Assembly (NCBI RefSeq): GCF_019049675.1
Contig: NZ_JAFMOW010000067.1
Coordinates: 124,001-188,000 of the forward strand
Reading direction: 5' to 3'
Source of the DNA: Rahnella bonaserana
Lineage (GTDB): Bacteria > Pseudomonadota > Gammaproteobacteria > Enterobacterales > Enterobacteriaceae
Length of the DNA: 64,000 nt
In this document: positions 36,624 to 46,883 of the stretch, in pieces
Numbering within the stretch: the stretch's first letter is position 1
Layout: each line of letters starts with the position of its first letter
Notes under the pieces: model-generated
What the model saw: only the letters and a program-made list of their open reading frames with translations
What the model was told of the DNA's origin: nothing
Database searches by the model: none
Program-made: the position numbers and the translations under genes

Positions 36624-38552
36624 TCAGTAACGCCTCTGCCATTCGGCATCCGTCAAAATCTTGGCGGGTTGATGTAAAAAGTAGCGATAAAACGCATCAT
36701 ATGCCAACACATTTTTAACATATCGACGAGTTTCGGAGAAAGGAATACTCTCGATGAACGCCACTGAATCTACTCTGCCCGCGCTGTTACCCAGCCAGGT
36801 ATTCACGCGTGAAGGCCCGGCGTTATACGCAGCGCTGGACAAAATACGGTTGCGGCCAAACATCTGATAGACATATTCCAGATAACTGGTGCCGATCGTA
36901 ATGTTCATCTGCGGATCCAGCAATTGCCCCGAATTGCTGTAACCCTGTAAACCAAACATGTCCACGGTATGCTGCGCGGTTGCAGGCATCACCTGCATCA
37001 GACCAGCCGCACCCACCGGCGAAAGGGCTTTCGGATTCCACGCACTTTCCTGACGGGCAATCGCCATCGCGTAGCTTTGCGTGATGCCTTTATCGTTGGT
37101 CGCACGACGGAATTCATCCGGCCATGCCAGCGGGAAACGCTCTTCAAGGTAATCCCACAGCTTGCCGGTAATGGTGGCCTGCACGCTGAGATCCGGCCAT
37201 TTTTGCTCGAACGCGTAACGCGCCAGCGCCGACTGTTGAGATCCCGTGCGGCTGCTGACCAGATAACTCCATTCGGTACGCGCCAGATTGTCCATCTGCC
37301 AGTACATCAGCTCACGCACGCGCGCCACTTCCGGCAATTTCGCAATGCTGGCATCCGGCTTAGCCGCGACAGAAATCTGCATCGGATAAGCAACGTTCAG
37401 CTTTTGCGCCGCTGCCATCGGATAGAATCCGCGGCCTTTCATTAAGGTACGCAGCATCGCTTCACCCTGCGAGCGCTGACCGTTGTCAATCATTACTGAC
37501 GCACGCCAGTATTGCCATTCATCTTCCTGCAGGGCATCCGACGGTAACCGCTGCAGCCACTGGTTCAGTCCCTGACGGTCACCCGCAGCCAGCGCCATAC
37601 GAATACGGCGCTCAACAAGCGTGGTGGAATGGCTGCGCAAAATGACGTTATCGCGCCATGCGGCCTGTTCCGGTGTCGCATCGCTGCCCATATAACGCCA
37701 GGCAACGGCTTCTTCCAGCTCCAGCCGTTCGCTGTCGCTCATCTTCTGCAAACGCACGAGAACCGGGATCATCGAACGGGCATTCTCAGAATCATCACGG
37801 GCAATTCGCGCGAACGTAATGCTGGTCGCATTGCGGGTAAAATCAGTCGGACCGACATTGCGCGCAAAGCTTTCCAGGGTATTAGGATTATTTTGCAGAT
37901 CGACAAGCGCGTCGCGCATAGTCTGATAATCCGGCGGCAACTGTTTAGCCAGATAACTCACCAGACTGGTGTTACCCGCTTTCATCGCCAGACCAATACG
38001 TTGCAGCGTGGTCAGCGCGGTCTGATTGCCAGCGCCCTGCCAGACCGAGAACAATTTATCGCAGGTATTCGGCAGTGATGTGCCGGTTAACCAGATATCT
38101 TTCGCTCCATCAAACGCGGTTTTCTGATCGCCGGTCGCCCATTTGGCGTAATAGTAGTTACAGCGAGCCGCCACCGGTTTTGGGGGTTGCGGGCTGAATG
38201 AAAGCAAACTGTTCCAGTCCTGACGGCGCGCCAGTTCATTGACATAGCGGGCTGGCAGAGAACGCGCTGGCGGCAATGTCGGGTTTGCTTTCACAAACGC
38301 GTTCACCTGCGCCGGTGTTGCGTCCCCCAGTTCCTGCGTCAGCTGGCGGTATTCCAGATAAGGATAAAGAGGATAGTCTTCCAGCGTCGGCATCAGCTGG
38401 CTGACAACGTCCATCTGATTGTTATCCCACGCCTGTTTAATCTGCATATAGTGCTGGCGCTGTGCGTCCAGCGAGTCCGCTTTCGCCACGCCCGATGCTG
38501 TTACCAGCAACACGCTCAGTGCCAGAGAGTGCCATTTGTCCACCTTGACCAT
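36624..38552 (-). CDS. slt: Soluble lytic murein transglycosylase Slt70
   Basis: 642 residues from the ATG at 38552, with AAGG close upstream; a GTG six codons earlier is also possible. It has a signal peptide (LALSVLLVTASGVAKA), then a long superhelical U/L domain, then the lysozyme-like domain with the catalytic glutamate in AIARQESAWNP and VGAAGLMQVMPATAQ. It cleaves peptidoglycan in the periplasm, forming 1,6-anhydro ends. It lies upstream of trpR, as in E. coli. Confidence 0.98.
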   Translation of the reverse strand: MVKVDKWHSLALSVLLVTASGVAKADSLDAQRQHYMQIKQAWDNNQMDVVSQLMPTLEDYPLYPYLEYRQLTQELGDATPAQVNAFVKANPTLPPARSLPARYVNELARRQDWNSLLSFSPQPPKPVAARCNYYYAKWATGDQKTAFDGAKDIWLTGTSLPNTCDKLFSVWQGAGNQTALTTLQRIGLAMKAGNTSLVSYLAKQLPPDYQTMRDALVDLQNNPNTLESFARNVGPTDFTRNATSITFARIARDDSENARSMIPVLVRLQKMSDSERLELEEAVAWRYMGSDATPEQAAWRDNVILRSHSTTLVERRIRMALAAGDRQGLNQWLQRLPSDALQEDEWQYWRASVMIDNGQRSQGEAMLRTLMKGRGFYPMAAAQKLNVAYPMQISVAAKPDASIAKLPEVARVRELMYWQMDNLARTEWSYLVSSRTGSQQSALARYAFEQKWPDLSVQATITGKLWDYLEERFPLAWPDEFRRATNDKGITQSYAMAIARQESAWNPKALSPVGAAGLMQVMPATAQHTVDMFGLQGYSNSGQLLDPQMNITIGTSYLEYVYQMFGRNRILSSAAYNAGPSRVNTWLGNSAGRVDSVAFIESIPFSETRRYVKNVLAYDAFYRYFLHQPAKILTDAEWQRRY

Positions 38553-39124
38553 ACTTACCTTTATCCTCACGGGTTGTGCCGAAACTGTTCTGCATTGTGT
38601 AGACAGCCACTACGCTAATCGATTCATTTTTAAAATTGAAGCGATGCGGAGACAGCATCACAAACTTTACACAGTGTGGTGCAAGCGTCCGACAGTTACC
38701 AGACGGCGGCAGATCTATTTTCTGTCACAGAACGTGGCGGCAGGAATAATGAGGCAGAGGTTATACCCGCAAATAATTAGCGGGTATTCACCGGTAAATT
38801 GCATTTAGATAGCAGCCTTACAATTCGAACTTAAATAACCACGCTGACAAAACTCAGTTTTATTTACGTCAATTTACTTAGCTATCCAATAACTAAACAA
38901 ACGCTAAATACGAACCAAATAATACTGAAATTCCTAAATTAAATAATCCTTTGTTTTAAAAGGATTTTTATTATTATCCTCTCCATAAAAATATATTTAT
39001 TGGCTCAGATCAAATTTATTAATTCCTAATTAATTATGATTACACCCTATTGTAAAATTGATTTATTGATATTCACTATTTCGCCGTCAGGATTGAAATA
39101 TTAATAACAGCCCGTTCTTCGCTT
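38553..39124. other. AT-rich intergenic region between slt and the P-type ATPase
   Basis: About 570 bases. The slt-proximal half has average composition; 38800-39120 is very AT-rich, which could favour H-NS binding. TAAACA-N5-TAAATA at 38894-38910 resembles a reverse-oriented PhoP box. No small gene is convincing. Confidence 0.55.
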
Positions 39125-41875
39125 ATGGAAAAGTATATGACTCATTCAACTTCATCGGTAACAACTAATGCCAGCCCCTCTTCTTCTGCCGCAACAGATA
39201 ACAAAAACTGGTATCAGATTTGTAGTAACGACGCTATGCAGCGCCTGGAAACCGGCGAAAATGGCCTGAGCCGGCAGGAAGCCAGCGAACGCCTGACTAA
39301 ATATGGCCCGAACGCATTACCGGAAAAACAATCCAAAAGTGCCCTGATGCGTTTTCTGGCGCACTTCAATGATGTCCTGATTTACATCCTGCTCGCCGCC
39401 GCCGTCGTGACCGGTGCTATGGGACACTGGGTCGATACCTTTGTGATCCTAGGCGTGGCGGTTATCAATGCGCTGATTGGTTTTCTGCAGGAAAACAGCG
39501 CCGAAAAATCGCTGAAAAGTATTCAGAATATGCTGTCCAGTCAGGCCGTAGTGATGCGTGACGGGCAAGTTCAAACCATTAATGCCGACCAGCTGGTGCC
39601 CGGCGATATCGTGCAACTGCGCCCCGGTGACAAAATCCCGGCAGACATCCGTATCGTCAGCGCGCATAACCTGCAGGTCGAAGAAGCTATCCTGACCGGC
39701 GAATCCACCGTCGTCATCAAAAACGCTCAGGTCATCGACGATGAAGTGATGATCGGCGATCGCCACAACTTGCTGTTTTCCGGGACTATGATCAGCGGCG
39801 GCACCGCCGCCGGGGTGGTTTATGCCACCGGCCAGGACACCGAACTGGGTCACATCAGCCAGATGATGTCGGCGATTAAAGCGCAGCGCACCCCGCTGTT
39901 GCAGCAAATCGACAAACTGGGCAAAGGCATTTTCGCGCTGATCCTGCTGATGATGGCGTTCCTGTTTGTCTTCGCCTTCATCCTGCGCGATATGCCGCTG
40001 GGCGAACTGCTGCTCTCGCTGATAAGCCTGGCGGTGGCCTCGGTTCCGGAAGGCTTACCGGCAATTATCTCGATTATCCTGTCGCTGGGTGTGCAGTCGA
40101 TGGCGCGCAATCATGCCATTATCCGTAAACTGCCGACCGTCGAAACACTGGGCTCAATGACCGTCATTTGCTCAGATAAAACCGGCACCCTGACCATGAA
40201 TGAAATGACCGTGAAAGCGGTGATTCTGGCAGACCGTGCTTACGATGTGGAAGGTGAAAGCTACCAGCCGAAAGGCCGCATCGTGGAAGCACAAACGCAG
40301 CGCCAGGTGGATGTCATCAGTATGCCGGTGCTCAACACCTTCATCACTGCCGTAGATATCTGTAACGACAGTCAGCTGATTCAGGACGAAAGAGGCCACT
40401 GGGGAATTACCGGCGGGCCGACGTCCGGCGCACTGAAAGTGCTGGCGGCGAAAGCCAGTCTGCATACCGGTCAGGTTGAATTTCTGGATAAAATCCCGTT
40501 CGATTCCAAACATAAATACATGGCAACATTGCAGCGCATCGGCGGTAAAACCCAGTTGTTTGTGACCGGCGCACCGGATGTTCTGTTCTCCTTAGCAAAA
40601 CTTGAGCTCACTGAAAACGGCGTCCAGCCTTTCCGCCGCGAGTACTGGGAAGAAGAAATGGCGCGCTATGCCCGTCAGGGTCTGCGCATGGTGGCTGCGG
40701 CTATCAAAGATGAGCCGGAAATTGCAGGCGATCTGAACCATGACCACCTGCAGGAAGGACTGGTGTTCACCGGGATTGCCGCCATGATGGATCCGCCACG
40801 CCCTGAAGCCATTGATGCGATTGCACAGTGTCAGCAGGCCGGGATCCGCGTGAAGATGATCACCGGTGACCATCAGGAAACCGCGATGGCTATCGGCAAA
40901 ATGTTAGGTATCGGCAACAGCGGTGACTCCATCACCGGCTACCAGCTTGAGCACATGGATGACGCTGAACTGGCCGTCGCTGCCAGCCAGTACGATATTT
41001 TTGCCCGTACCAGCCCCGAGCATAAATTGCGTCTGGTAAAAGCCTTGCAGGAAACCGGCGAAGTGGTCGGGATGACCGGCGATGGCGTGAATGACGCGCC
41101 AGCGCTGAAACAGGCCGACGTCGGGATCGCAATGGGTATCAAAGGCACCGAGGTGACCAAAGAAGCCGCAGACATGGTTCTGACCGATGATAACTTCGCG
41201 ACCATCGCCAGTGCGGTTAAAGAAGGACGTCGCGTTTACGACAACCTGAAGAAAACGATTCTGTTTATTCTGCCGACTAACCTCGCGCAGGGACTGCTGA
41301 TTATCCTGGCGATTCTGGCCGGTGCGGTGATCCCGCTGACGCCGGTGCAGATCTTATGGATGAACATGGCGACCTCGACCACGCTGTCGTTCGGTCTGGC
41401 CTTCGAGCCGGGTGAGAAAGGTATGATGCGTCGCCGTCCTCGCGCTCCGGGTCAGCATGTGCTGGACCTGCATGCCGTCTGGCGTATCGCTTTCGTCGGT
41501 ATTTTGATTGCCTGCAGCGCCTTCGTTCTTGAAGCCTGGATGCAGCCGCGGGGCTACAGCAGCGATTTGATCCGTACCGTGCTGTTGCAGACGCTGGTCA
41601 CCGCGCAGTGGGTGTATATGTTTAACTGCCGCGTGATGGACCGCTTTCCGCTGACCCGCGAAGTCTTCGTCAACAAAGGATTGTGGGTTGTTTCCGGCGT
41701 ATTACTGGTGCTGCAGCTGGCGCTGATTTATCTGCCAGTCATGAACCAGTTGTTTGGCACCGTGCCGATGCCGCTGAAATTCTGGGGCATCACGCTGGTG
41801 GTCGGTGCGATGATCTTCGTGATTGTCGAAATTGAGAAATGGCTGGTTAACCGCTTCATCCGCAAGAAAAACTGA
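39125..41875 (+). CDS. P2-type cation-transporting ATPase
   Basis: 916 residues. The N-terminal cation-ATPase domain is followed by [13 protein letters not shown] (actuator TGES, 191-194), [17 protein letters not shown] in membrane helix 4, the phosphorylation site [14 protein letters not shown] (Asp351), and [20 protein letters not shown]. This is the PMR1/SERCA-like group (P2A) by overall pattern. In helix 6, where Ca2+ pumps have N-x-x-x-D, the sequence reads [11 protein letters not shown], so the aspartate ligand is replaced. The transported ion is therefore uncertain. Met5 (39137) has a better ribosome binding site (GGAAAAG) than Met1. It lies alone between slt and an RcsA-like gene, not in the E. 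coli order. Confidence 0.88.
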   Translation: MEKYMTHSTSSVTTNASPSSSAATDNKNWYQICSNDAMQRLETGENGLSRQEASERLTKYGPNALPEKQSKSALMRFLAHFNDVLIYILLAAAVVTGAMGHWVDTFVILGVAVINALIGFLQENSAEKSLKSIQNMLSSQAVVMRDGQVQTINADQLVPGDIVQLRPGDKIPADIRIVSAHNLQVEEAILTGESTVVIKNAQVIDDEVMIGDRHNLLFSGTMISGGTAAGVVYATGQDTELGHISQMMSAIKAQRTPLLQQIDKLGKGIFALILLMMAFLFVFAFILRDMPLGELLLSLISLAVASVPEGLPAIISIILSLGVQSMARNHAIIRKLPTVETLGSMTVICSDKTGTLTMNEMTVKAVILADRAYDVEGESYQPKGRIVEAQTQRQVDVISMPVLNTFITAVDICNDSQLIQDERGHWGITGGPTSGALKVLAAKASLHTGQVEFLDKIPFDSKHKYMATLQRIGGKTQLFVTGAPDVLFSLAKLELTENGVQPFRREYWEEEMARYARQGLRMVAAAIKDEPEIAGDLNHDHLQEGLVFTGIAAMMDPPRPEAIDAIAQCQQAGIRVKMITGDHQETAMAIGKMLGIGNSGDSITGYQLEHMDDAELAVAASQYDIFARTSPEHKLRLVKALQETGEVVGMTGDGVNDAPALKQADVGIAMGIKGTEVTKEAADMVLTDDNFATIASAVKEGRRVYDNLKKTILFILPTNLAQGLLIILAILAGAVIPLTPVQILWMNMATSTTLSFGLAFEPGEKGMMRRRPRAPGQHVLDLHAVWRIAFVGILIACSAFVLEAWMQPRGYSSDLIRTVLLQTLVTAQWVYMFNCRVMDRFPLTREVFVNKGLWVVSGVLLVLQLALIYLPVMNQLFGTVPMPLKFWGITLVVGAMIFVIVEIEKWLVNRFIRKKN

Positions 41876-41887
41876 AATAATTGAACC

Positions 41888-41919
41888 TGCCGGGTGGCCT
41901 TCAGTCACCCGGCATTTTT
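41888..41919 (+). terminator. Terminator of the P-type ATPase gene
   Basis: TGCCGGGTG (41888-41896) pairs with CACCCGGCA (41906-41914), followed by TTTTTC. The bases from 41920 to 42193 form the leader of the next gene; no other gene is seen there. Confidence 0.85.
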
Positions 41920-42193
41920 CATAAAAAACGTCACAATTCTGAAACTTTACCCTTTCCCGCACTCAATTTATCTCAAAGATCTCACAAAACGTCCCAAACC
42001 CCTTTCCGGTGATTTACATCAATCTCTTACCGCTCTATTACTCTCGCCAAGGGTATCCCGTTTCACAGCAATTTAAGTTATGCCGCAAACCGGCAGCTTT
42101 TAAGGGAAGACCCCATCGCAATACGATCAGTTTTATAAAAACGAGCCTCTCTGCACCGCAGTTATACAGAGGCCAAAAAACAGGTAAATCCTA

Positions 42194-42874
42194 ATGTCAT
42201 CGCTCATTGTAGATAAGTGTTATTACACACAGCTGGCATTGCATTCGCTCTTGCAACTTAACGGACAACACCAGAAAGACATTCTTTCGCTCAAGGACAT
42301 CAACGAACTGCAAGCCACATGCAATTTCCTGACGCCTGAACTCATCTTTGTGAATGAAGATTGTTTTACGTCTGATGCGACTTCCGGGCATGCTCTCAGG
42401 GCTGTGATCGACGCGCATCCGGGCACGCTTTTCTTTGTCTTTATCTCCAAAGAAAACCTGAATTATCAGAACTATGTGCCGATCCGAAAAAACATCATCA
42501 TTTTGTCGAAATCTATCGGGACGACCACGATTTATCAGTTGATCGCCCACAACCTGCACCTTTCGCGTACGGGTGAAACGGAACAATCACTGGATCTTAC
42601 GCCGGTCAGCCTGAGCCGGACGGAATCGAGTATTTTGAAAATGTGGATGTCAGGACTGAATACGCAAATCATTTCCGAGCACCTGAATATCAAACAGAAA
42701 ACCGTGGCTTCGCACAAAGGCAATATCAAACGCAAAGTGAAGACACATAATAAACAAGCGATATATCATGTTGTTAAGCTCACTGATATCCTGACGTCCG
42801 GTATGTTTGTGGGGCGCGTCCAGCCTTTACGTCCGGCCAGCGAACCGGATGAATTCACCGTTCCTTTCGGCTGA
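42194..42874 (+). CDS. rcsA: RcsA-like LuxR-family transcriptional regulator
   Basis: 226 residues. The N-terminal receiver-like domain (SSLIVDKCYYTQLALHSLL, FVNEDCF) lacks a normal phosphoacceptor set. The C-terminal LuxR helix-turn-helix LSRTESSILKMWMSGLNTQ and SHKGNIKRKVKTHNKQAIYH is very close to the remembered E. coli RcsA sequence. RcsA pairs with RcsB to activate capsule genes and to repress motility. In E. coli rcsA lies far away, near the flagellar genes, so the place is unusual. It has about 20 extra C-terminal residues. A paralogue of RcsA is the main alternative. It has its own AT-rich leader and is followed by ettA. Confidence 0.8.
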   Translation: MSSLIVDKCYYTQLALHSLLQLNGQHQKDILSLKDINELQATCNFLTPELIFVNEDCFTSDATSGHALRAVIDAHPGTLFFVFISKENLNYQNYVPIRKNIIILSKSIGTTTIYQLIAHNLHLSRTGETEQSLDLTPVSLSRTESSILKMWMSGLNTQIISEHLNIKQKTVASHKGNIKRKVKTHNKQAIYHVVKLTDILTSGMFVGRVQPLRPASEPDEFTVPFG

Positions 42875-43074
42875 AAGCCTCCTCTCTTATCTGCAGCCAG
42901 CAACATTCTTGCCTTACTGTGAACCTGATGGTTGGGTACACGACTGAAACACGCTAAACTTCGCAGTCGGAACCCTTATCAGTCATGCCGCAATCAGGCG
43001 GGGCTGCTTTAATATGCCGCAGCGCCTGCCCTTCGCAGACAGCGCGCGGCCCGCAGAAAGAGGCTCAAAACAAC

Positions 43075-44742
43075 GTGGCTCAATACGTATATTCCATGCA
43101 TCGCCTCGGCAAAGTTGTTCCGCCGAAGCGTCATATTCTTAAGAACATCTCCCTGAGTTTCTTCCCTGGTGCCAAAATCGGCGTACTGGGTCTGAACGGT
43201 TCAGGTAAATCCACCCTGCTGCGCATCATGGCCGGTATCGATACCGACATTGAAGGTGAGGCACGTCCGCAGCCTGATCTGAAAATCGGTTATCTGCCGC
43301 AGGAACCTCAGCTCAACATGGAACACACCGTGCGTGAGTCCGTGGAAGAAGCGGTTTCTGAAGTCGTGGGCGCGTTAAAACGTCTTGATGAAGTCTATGC
43401 GCTGTATGCTGAGCCGGAAGCTGATTTCGACAAACTGGCCGCTGAACAGGGCAGACTGGAAGAGATCATTCAGGCGCACGATGGCCATAACCTGAACAGC
43501 CAGCTGGAACGTGCTGCTGATGCACTGCGTCTGCCAGACTGGGATGCCAAAGTCGCAACGCTGTCCGGTGGTGAACGCCGCCGTGTGGCACTTTGCCGCC
43601 TGCTGCTCGAAAAACCAGACATGCTGCTGCTCGACGAACCGACCAACCACCTGGATGCTGAATCCGTGGCATGGCTGGAACGCTTCCTGCACGACTTCGA
43701 AGGTACCGTTGTGGCGATTACCCATGACCGTTACTTCCTCGATAACGTTGCCGGTTGGATCCTTGAGCTTGACCGCGGTGAAGGTATTCCGTGGGAAGGC
43801 AACTACTCCACCTGGCTGGAACAAAAAGATGAACGTCTGGCGCAGGAAGCTTCTTCTGAAGCGGCCCGTCGTAAGTCTATTGAGAAAGAGCTGGAGTGGG
43901 TTCGTCAGGGCGCTAAAGGCCGTCAGTCTAAAGGCAAGGCCCGTCTGGCACGCTTCGAAGAGCTGAATAACACCGAATATCAGAAACGTAACGAAACCAA
44001 CGAACTGTTCATTCCACCAGGTCCACGCCTGGGCGACAAAGTTGTCGAAGTGAAAAACCTGAGCAAGTCTTACGGTGATCGCGTTCTGATCGACGACCTG
44101 TCCTTCTCCGTGCCGAAAGGCGCGATCGTCGGCATTATCGGCCCGAACGGTGCCGGTAAATCTACCCTGTTCCGCATGATGTCGGGTCAGGAAGAAGCTA
44201 ACAGCGGCACTATCGAGCTGGGCGACACCGTGAAACTGGCGTCTGTGGATCAGTTCCGTGATTCAATGGATAACAGCAAAACCGTGTGGGAAGAAGTGTC
44301 CGGTGGTCAGGACATCATGCGCATCGGCACCACTGAAATGCCAAGCCGTGCTTATGTCGGCCGCTTCAACTTCAAAGGTGTTGATCAGGGCAAACGCGTG
44401 GGTGAATTGTCCGGTGGTGAGCGTGGCCGTCTGCATCTGGCAAAACTGCTGCAGGTTGGCGGTAACATGTTGCTGCTCGATGAACCGACCAACGACCTCG
44501 ACATCGAGACCCTGCGCGCACTGGAAAACGCCTTGCTGGAGTTCCCGGGCTGCGCAATGGTCATTTCCCATGACCGCTGGTTCCTCGACCGTATTGCGAC
44601 CCACATCCTCGATTATCAGGATGAAGGCAAAGTCGAATTCTTCGAAGGTAACTTTACCGAATACGAAGAATACAAAAAACGTACTTTAGGTGCCGAAGCG
44701 TTAGAGCCGAAGCGCATCAAGTACAAAAAGATGATCAAGTAA
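43075..44742 (+). CDS. ettA: Energy-dependent translational throttle protein EttA (ABC-F)
   Basis: 555 residues from the GTG at 43075 (AQYVYSMHRLGKVVPPKRHI), equal to E. coli EttA. It has two ABC domains with Walker A GLNGSGKSTLL and GPNGAGKSTLF, signatures LSGGERRRVALC and LSGGERGRLHLAK, and an arm/linker between. It has no membrane domain. It binds the ribosomal E site and gates the first peptide bond according to ATP/ADP ratio. The upstream in-frame sequence to 42985 does not match the family. Confidence 0.97.
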   Translation: MAQYVYSMHRLGKVVPPKRHILKNISLSFFPGAKIGVLGLNGSGKSTLLRIMAGIDTDIEGEARPQPDLKIGYLPQEPQLNMEHTVRESVEEAVSEVVGALKRLDEVYALYAEPEADFDKLAAEQGRLEEIIQAHDGHNLNSQLERAADALRLPDWDAKVATLSGGERRRVALCRLLLEKPDMLLLDEPTNHLDAESVAWLERFLHDFEGTVVAITHDRYFLDNVAGWILELDRGEGIPWEGNYSTWLEQKDERLAQEASSEAARRKSIEKELEWVRQGAKGRQSKGKARLARFEELNNTEYQKRNETNELFIPPGPRLGDKVVEVKNLSKSYGDRVLIDDLSFSVPKGAIVGIIGPNGAGKSTLFRMMSGQEEANSGTIELGDTVKLASVDQFRDSMDNSKTVWEEVSGGQDIMRIGTTEMPSRAYVGRFNFKGVDQGKRVGELSGGERGRLHLAKLLQVGGNMLLLDEPTNDLDIETLRALENALLEFPGCAMVISHDRWFLDRIATHILDYQDEGKVEFFEGNFTEYEEYKKRTLGAEALEPKRIKYKKMIK

Positions 44743-44761
44743 TCGTCTTTATAAAACTGCT

Positions 44762-44786
44762 AAGGCCCGGAAACGGGCCTTTTTTT
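44762..44786 (+). terminator. Terminator of ettA
   Basis: AAGGCCCG, loop GAAA, CGGGCCTT and a T run. Confidence 0.9.
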
Positions 44787-44807
44787 CATCCCGTCATTCA
44801 CTGAAAT

Positions 44808-45716
44808 CTATCCCGCCAGCGCCTCGCTGTAGCTCTTCGCAAAACCATATTCCTCCAGCATAAACTCAATGAAACAGGCCAGCGCCGGCGAATTCAGTTT
44901 CCGCCCCGGATAGACCAGATACAGATCATTGCCCTCGGCTTCCCATTCCGGCAATACGCGCACCAGTGTGCCTTTTGCCACTTCGTCATGGCATAAAAAG
45001 GCCGGTAACAGCGTGATGCCCGCGCCTGCCAGCGCGCATTCCCGCGCATACAGCAAATTATCGGTGGTATGCGCGGAAGGCAGCAGCCAGCGGTGATAAA
45101 TTTCGCCATGATGCAGCACCCATTCCGACCAGGCCCGGTGTGCAATGCAGTGATGCGACGCCAGCTGTTGTGGCGTTTCAATCGCCGGATGCTGCGCCAG
45201 ATACGCCGGTGACGCCAGCAGATAGCGCGGACTGTGCCCCAGCTCACGACCAATCAGCGAGGAATCCTGCGGTTTACCGGTACGCAGCGCGATATCAAAT
45301 CCTTCCTGCACCAGATCCACCATCGCGTCGGAAACTGACACTTCCAGCGACACGTCGGGATAGCGTTTCTGAAACTCCACATTCACCCGCGCCAGCAGTG
45401 TTGCCCCCAGACCGGCGGGACTGGTGATGCGCAACCGTCCGCTCGGATTATCACGCAGACGGCGGATGGCCAGTTCCGCCCGTTCGCTGGCCTGCATCAT
45501 TTCCTGACAGTGGATCAGATAGCGTTCTCCGGCAAACGTCAGATTCAGCTGCCGCGTCGTGCGGTTCAGCAAACGCAGACCGAGGGATTTTTCCAGCTGA
45601 CTGATACGCTGACTGACGCTGGATTTAGGTAATCCGGCACGAGTGGCGGCCTGGGTGAAGCTGCCGCATTCCGCCACCAGCGCAAAGAGCGCCATATCCT
45701 GCAATTGTTTAAACAT
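44808..45716 (-). CDS. LysR-family transcriptional regulator
   Basis: 302 residues. The N-terminal helix-turn-helix is GSFTQAATRAGLPKSSVSQR, then an effector domain starting PSGRLRITSPAGLGATLLAR. It belongs to the CrgA/AaeR-like LysR group. It is divergent from an MDR oxidoreductase by 99 bases, so it probably controls that gene. The inducer is unknown. Confidence 0.92.
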   Translation of the reverse strand: MFKQLQDMALFALVAECGSFTQAATRAGLPKSSVSQRISQLEKSLGLRLLNRTTRQLNLTFAGERYLIHCQEMMQASERAELAIRRLRDNPSGRLRITSPAGLGATLLARVNVEFQKRYPDVSLEVSVSDAMVDLVQEGFDIALRTGKPQDSSLIGRELGHSPRYLLASPAYLAQHPAIETPQQLASHHCIAHRAWSEWVLHHGEIYHRWLLPSAHTTDNLLYARECALAGAGITLLPAFLCHDEVAKGTLVRVLPEWEAEGNDLYLVYPGRKLNSPALACFIEFMLEEYGFAKSYSEALAG

Positions 45717-45815
45717 GATTGTTCACCTCAGCCGAACACTTTGTTAGTTATTGTCCATCTTATCAGCTTCCGTCATGAGGACTAGACTGTCTGTATACCC
45801 ACTGGAGGAATTGAT

Positions 45816-46817
45816 ATGTCAGTTAAAGCAATCGCAGTAAACCCGAAAGATCCGGCACACTTTATCGCTGTTGAATTACCCCAGCCCGTCGCGAAAGATT
45901 ACGACCTGCTTGTGGAAGTAAAAGCGGTGTCGATCAATCCGGTCGATACCAAGGTGCACAAAGGCGTGCAGAAAAGCGGGCTGGATGCACCTAAAGTGCT
46001 GGGCTGGGATGCCAGCGGTATCGTGAAATCCGTCGGCAGCGCGGTGAAAAATTTCAAAGCAGGTGATGAAGTCTGGTACGCAGGGGATATCACCCGTTCC
46101 GGCAGCAATGCGACGGAACAGCTGATCGACTCACGTATTGTATCCGTCAAACCGAAAAACCTGGACTGGGCGCAAGCCGCCGCCATGCCTCTGACCACGC
46201 TGACTGCCTGGGAAGCGCTGTTCGAGCATCTGAAAATTCAGGACGCTTCTGAGGATAAAACCCTGCTGATCATCGGCGGTGCCGGTGGCGTCGGATCACT
46301 GGCGATCCCGTTTGCCTCACTGCGCAGCAAAGTGAAAGTGATCGCAACGGCTTCCCGTCCGGAATCAGCACAATGGTGTCTGGATCGCGGTGCGGATCTG
46401 ACCGTGAATTACAAAGATCTGAAAGGTGAACTGGCGAAGCACGATATCAAACAGGTAGATTTTATTCTGTGTCTGAACGACACCGACGGCCACTGGGAAG
46501 CCATTTCTGACCTGATTGCACCGATGGGCCACATCTGTACCATCGTTGAAAACGAACATCCGCTGGACATGAACAAGCTGAAGCTGAAAAGCGCCGCACT
46601 GCACTGGGAACTGATGTATACCCGCAGCATGTTCACCACGCCGGATATTGCCGAACAGGGCGAGATCCTCAAACAAGTCGCCGCGCTGGTAGATGAAGGC
46701 AAAGTACAAACTACACTGAGCGAAACCCTTCATGGCCTTACCGTGGAAAGCATCGAAGCGGCACACGCCAAAGTGCTCGACGGCCATATGCAGGGCAAAG
46801 TCGTCGTCGCTTTCTAA
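45816..46817 (+). CDS. Zinc-type alcohol dehydrogenase-like (MDR) oxidoreductase
   Basis: 333 residues. GroES-like N-terminal domain (AVSINPVDTKVHKG, VLGWDASGIVKSVGSAV) and Rossmann domain LLIIGGAGGVGSLAIPFAS. The zinc-binding cysteines of classical alcohol dehydrogenases are absent, so it is a quinone-reductase-like NADPH enzyme of the zinc-independent MDR type. It has a strong ribosome binding site (GGAGGAA). It is divergent from a LysR regulator, a common arrangement for electrophile or quinone stress genes. The substrate is unknown. Confidence 0.9.
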   Translation: MSVKAIAVNPKDPAHFIAVELPQPVAKDYDLLVEVKAVSINPVDTKVHKGVQKSGLDAPKVLGWDASGIVKSVGSAVKNFKAGDEVWYAGDITRSGSNATEQLIDSRIVSVKPKNLDWAQAAAMPLTTLTAWEALFEHLKIQDASEDKTLLIIGGAGGVGSLAIPFASLRSKVKVIATASRPESAQWCLDRGADLTVNYKDLKGELAKHDIKQVDFILCLNDTDGHWEAISDLIAPMGHICTIVENEHPLDMNKLKLKSAALHWELMYTRSMFTTPDIAEQGEILKQVAALVDEGKVQTTLSETLHGLTVESIEAAHAKVLDGHMQGKVVVAF

Positions 46818-46837
46818 ATACGCTGTCGCCTAAAAAA

Positions 46838-46863
46838 AGCCCCGTCACTTTCATGCCGGGGCT
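46838..46863. terminator. Terminator between the MDR gene and the DUF2950 gene
   Basis: AGCCCCG (46838-46844) pairs with CGGGGCT (46857-46863). The T run is on the minus strand, so it serves mainly the DUF3300-DUF2950 operon. Confidence 0.75.
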
Positions 46864-46883
46864 ATTTCATTCATATATTCCGG

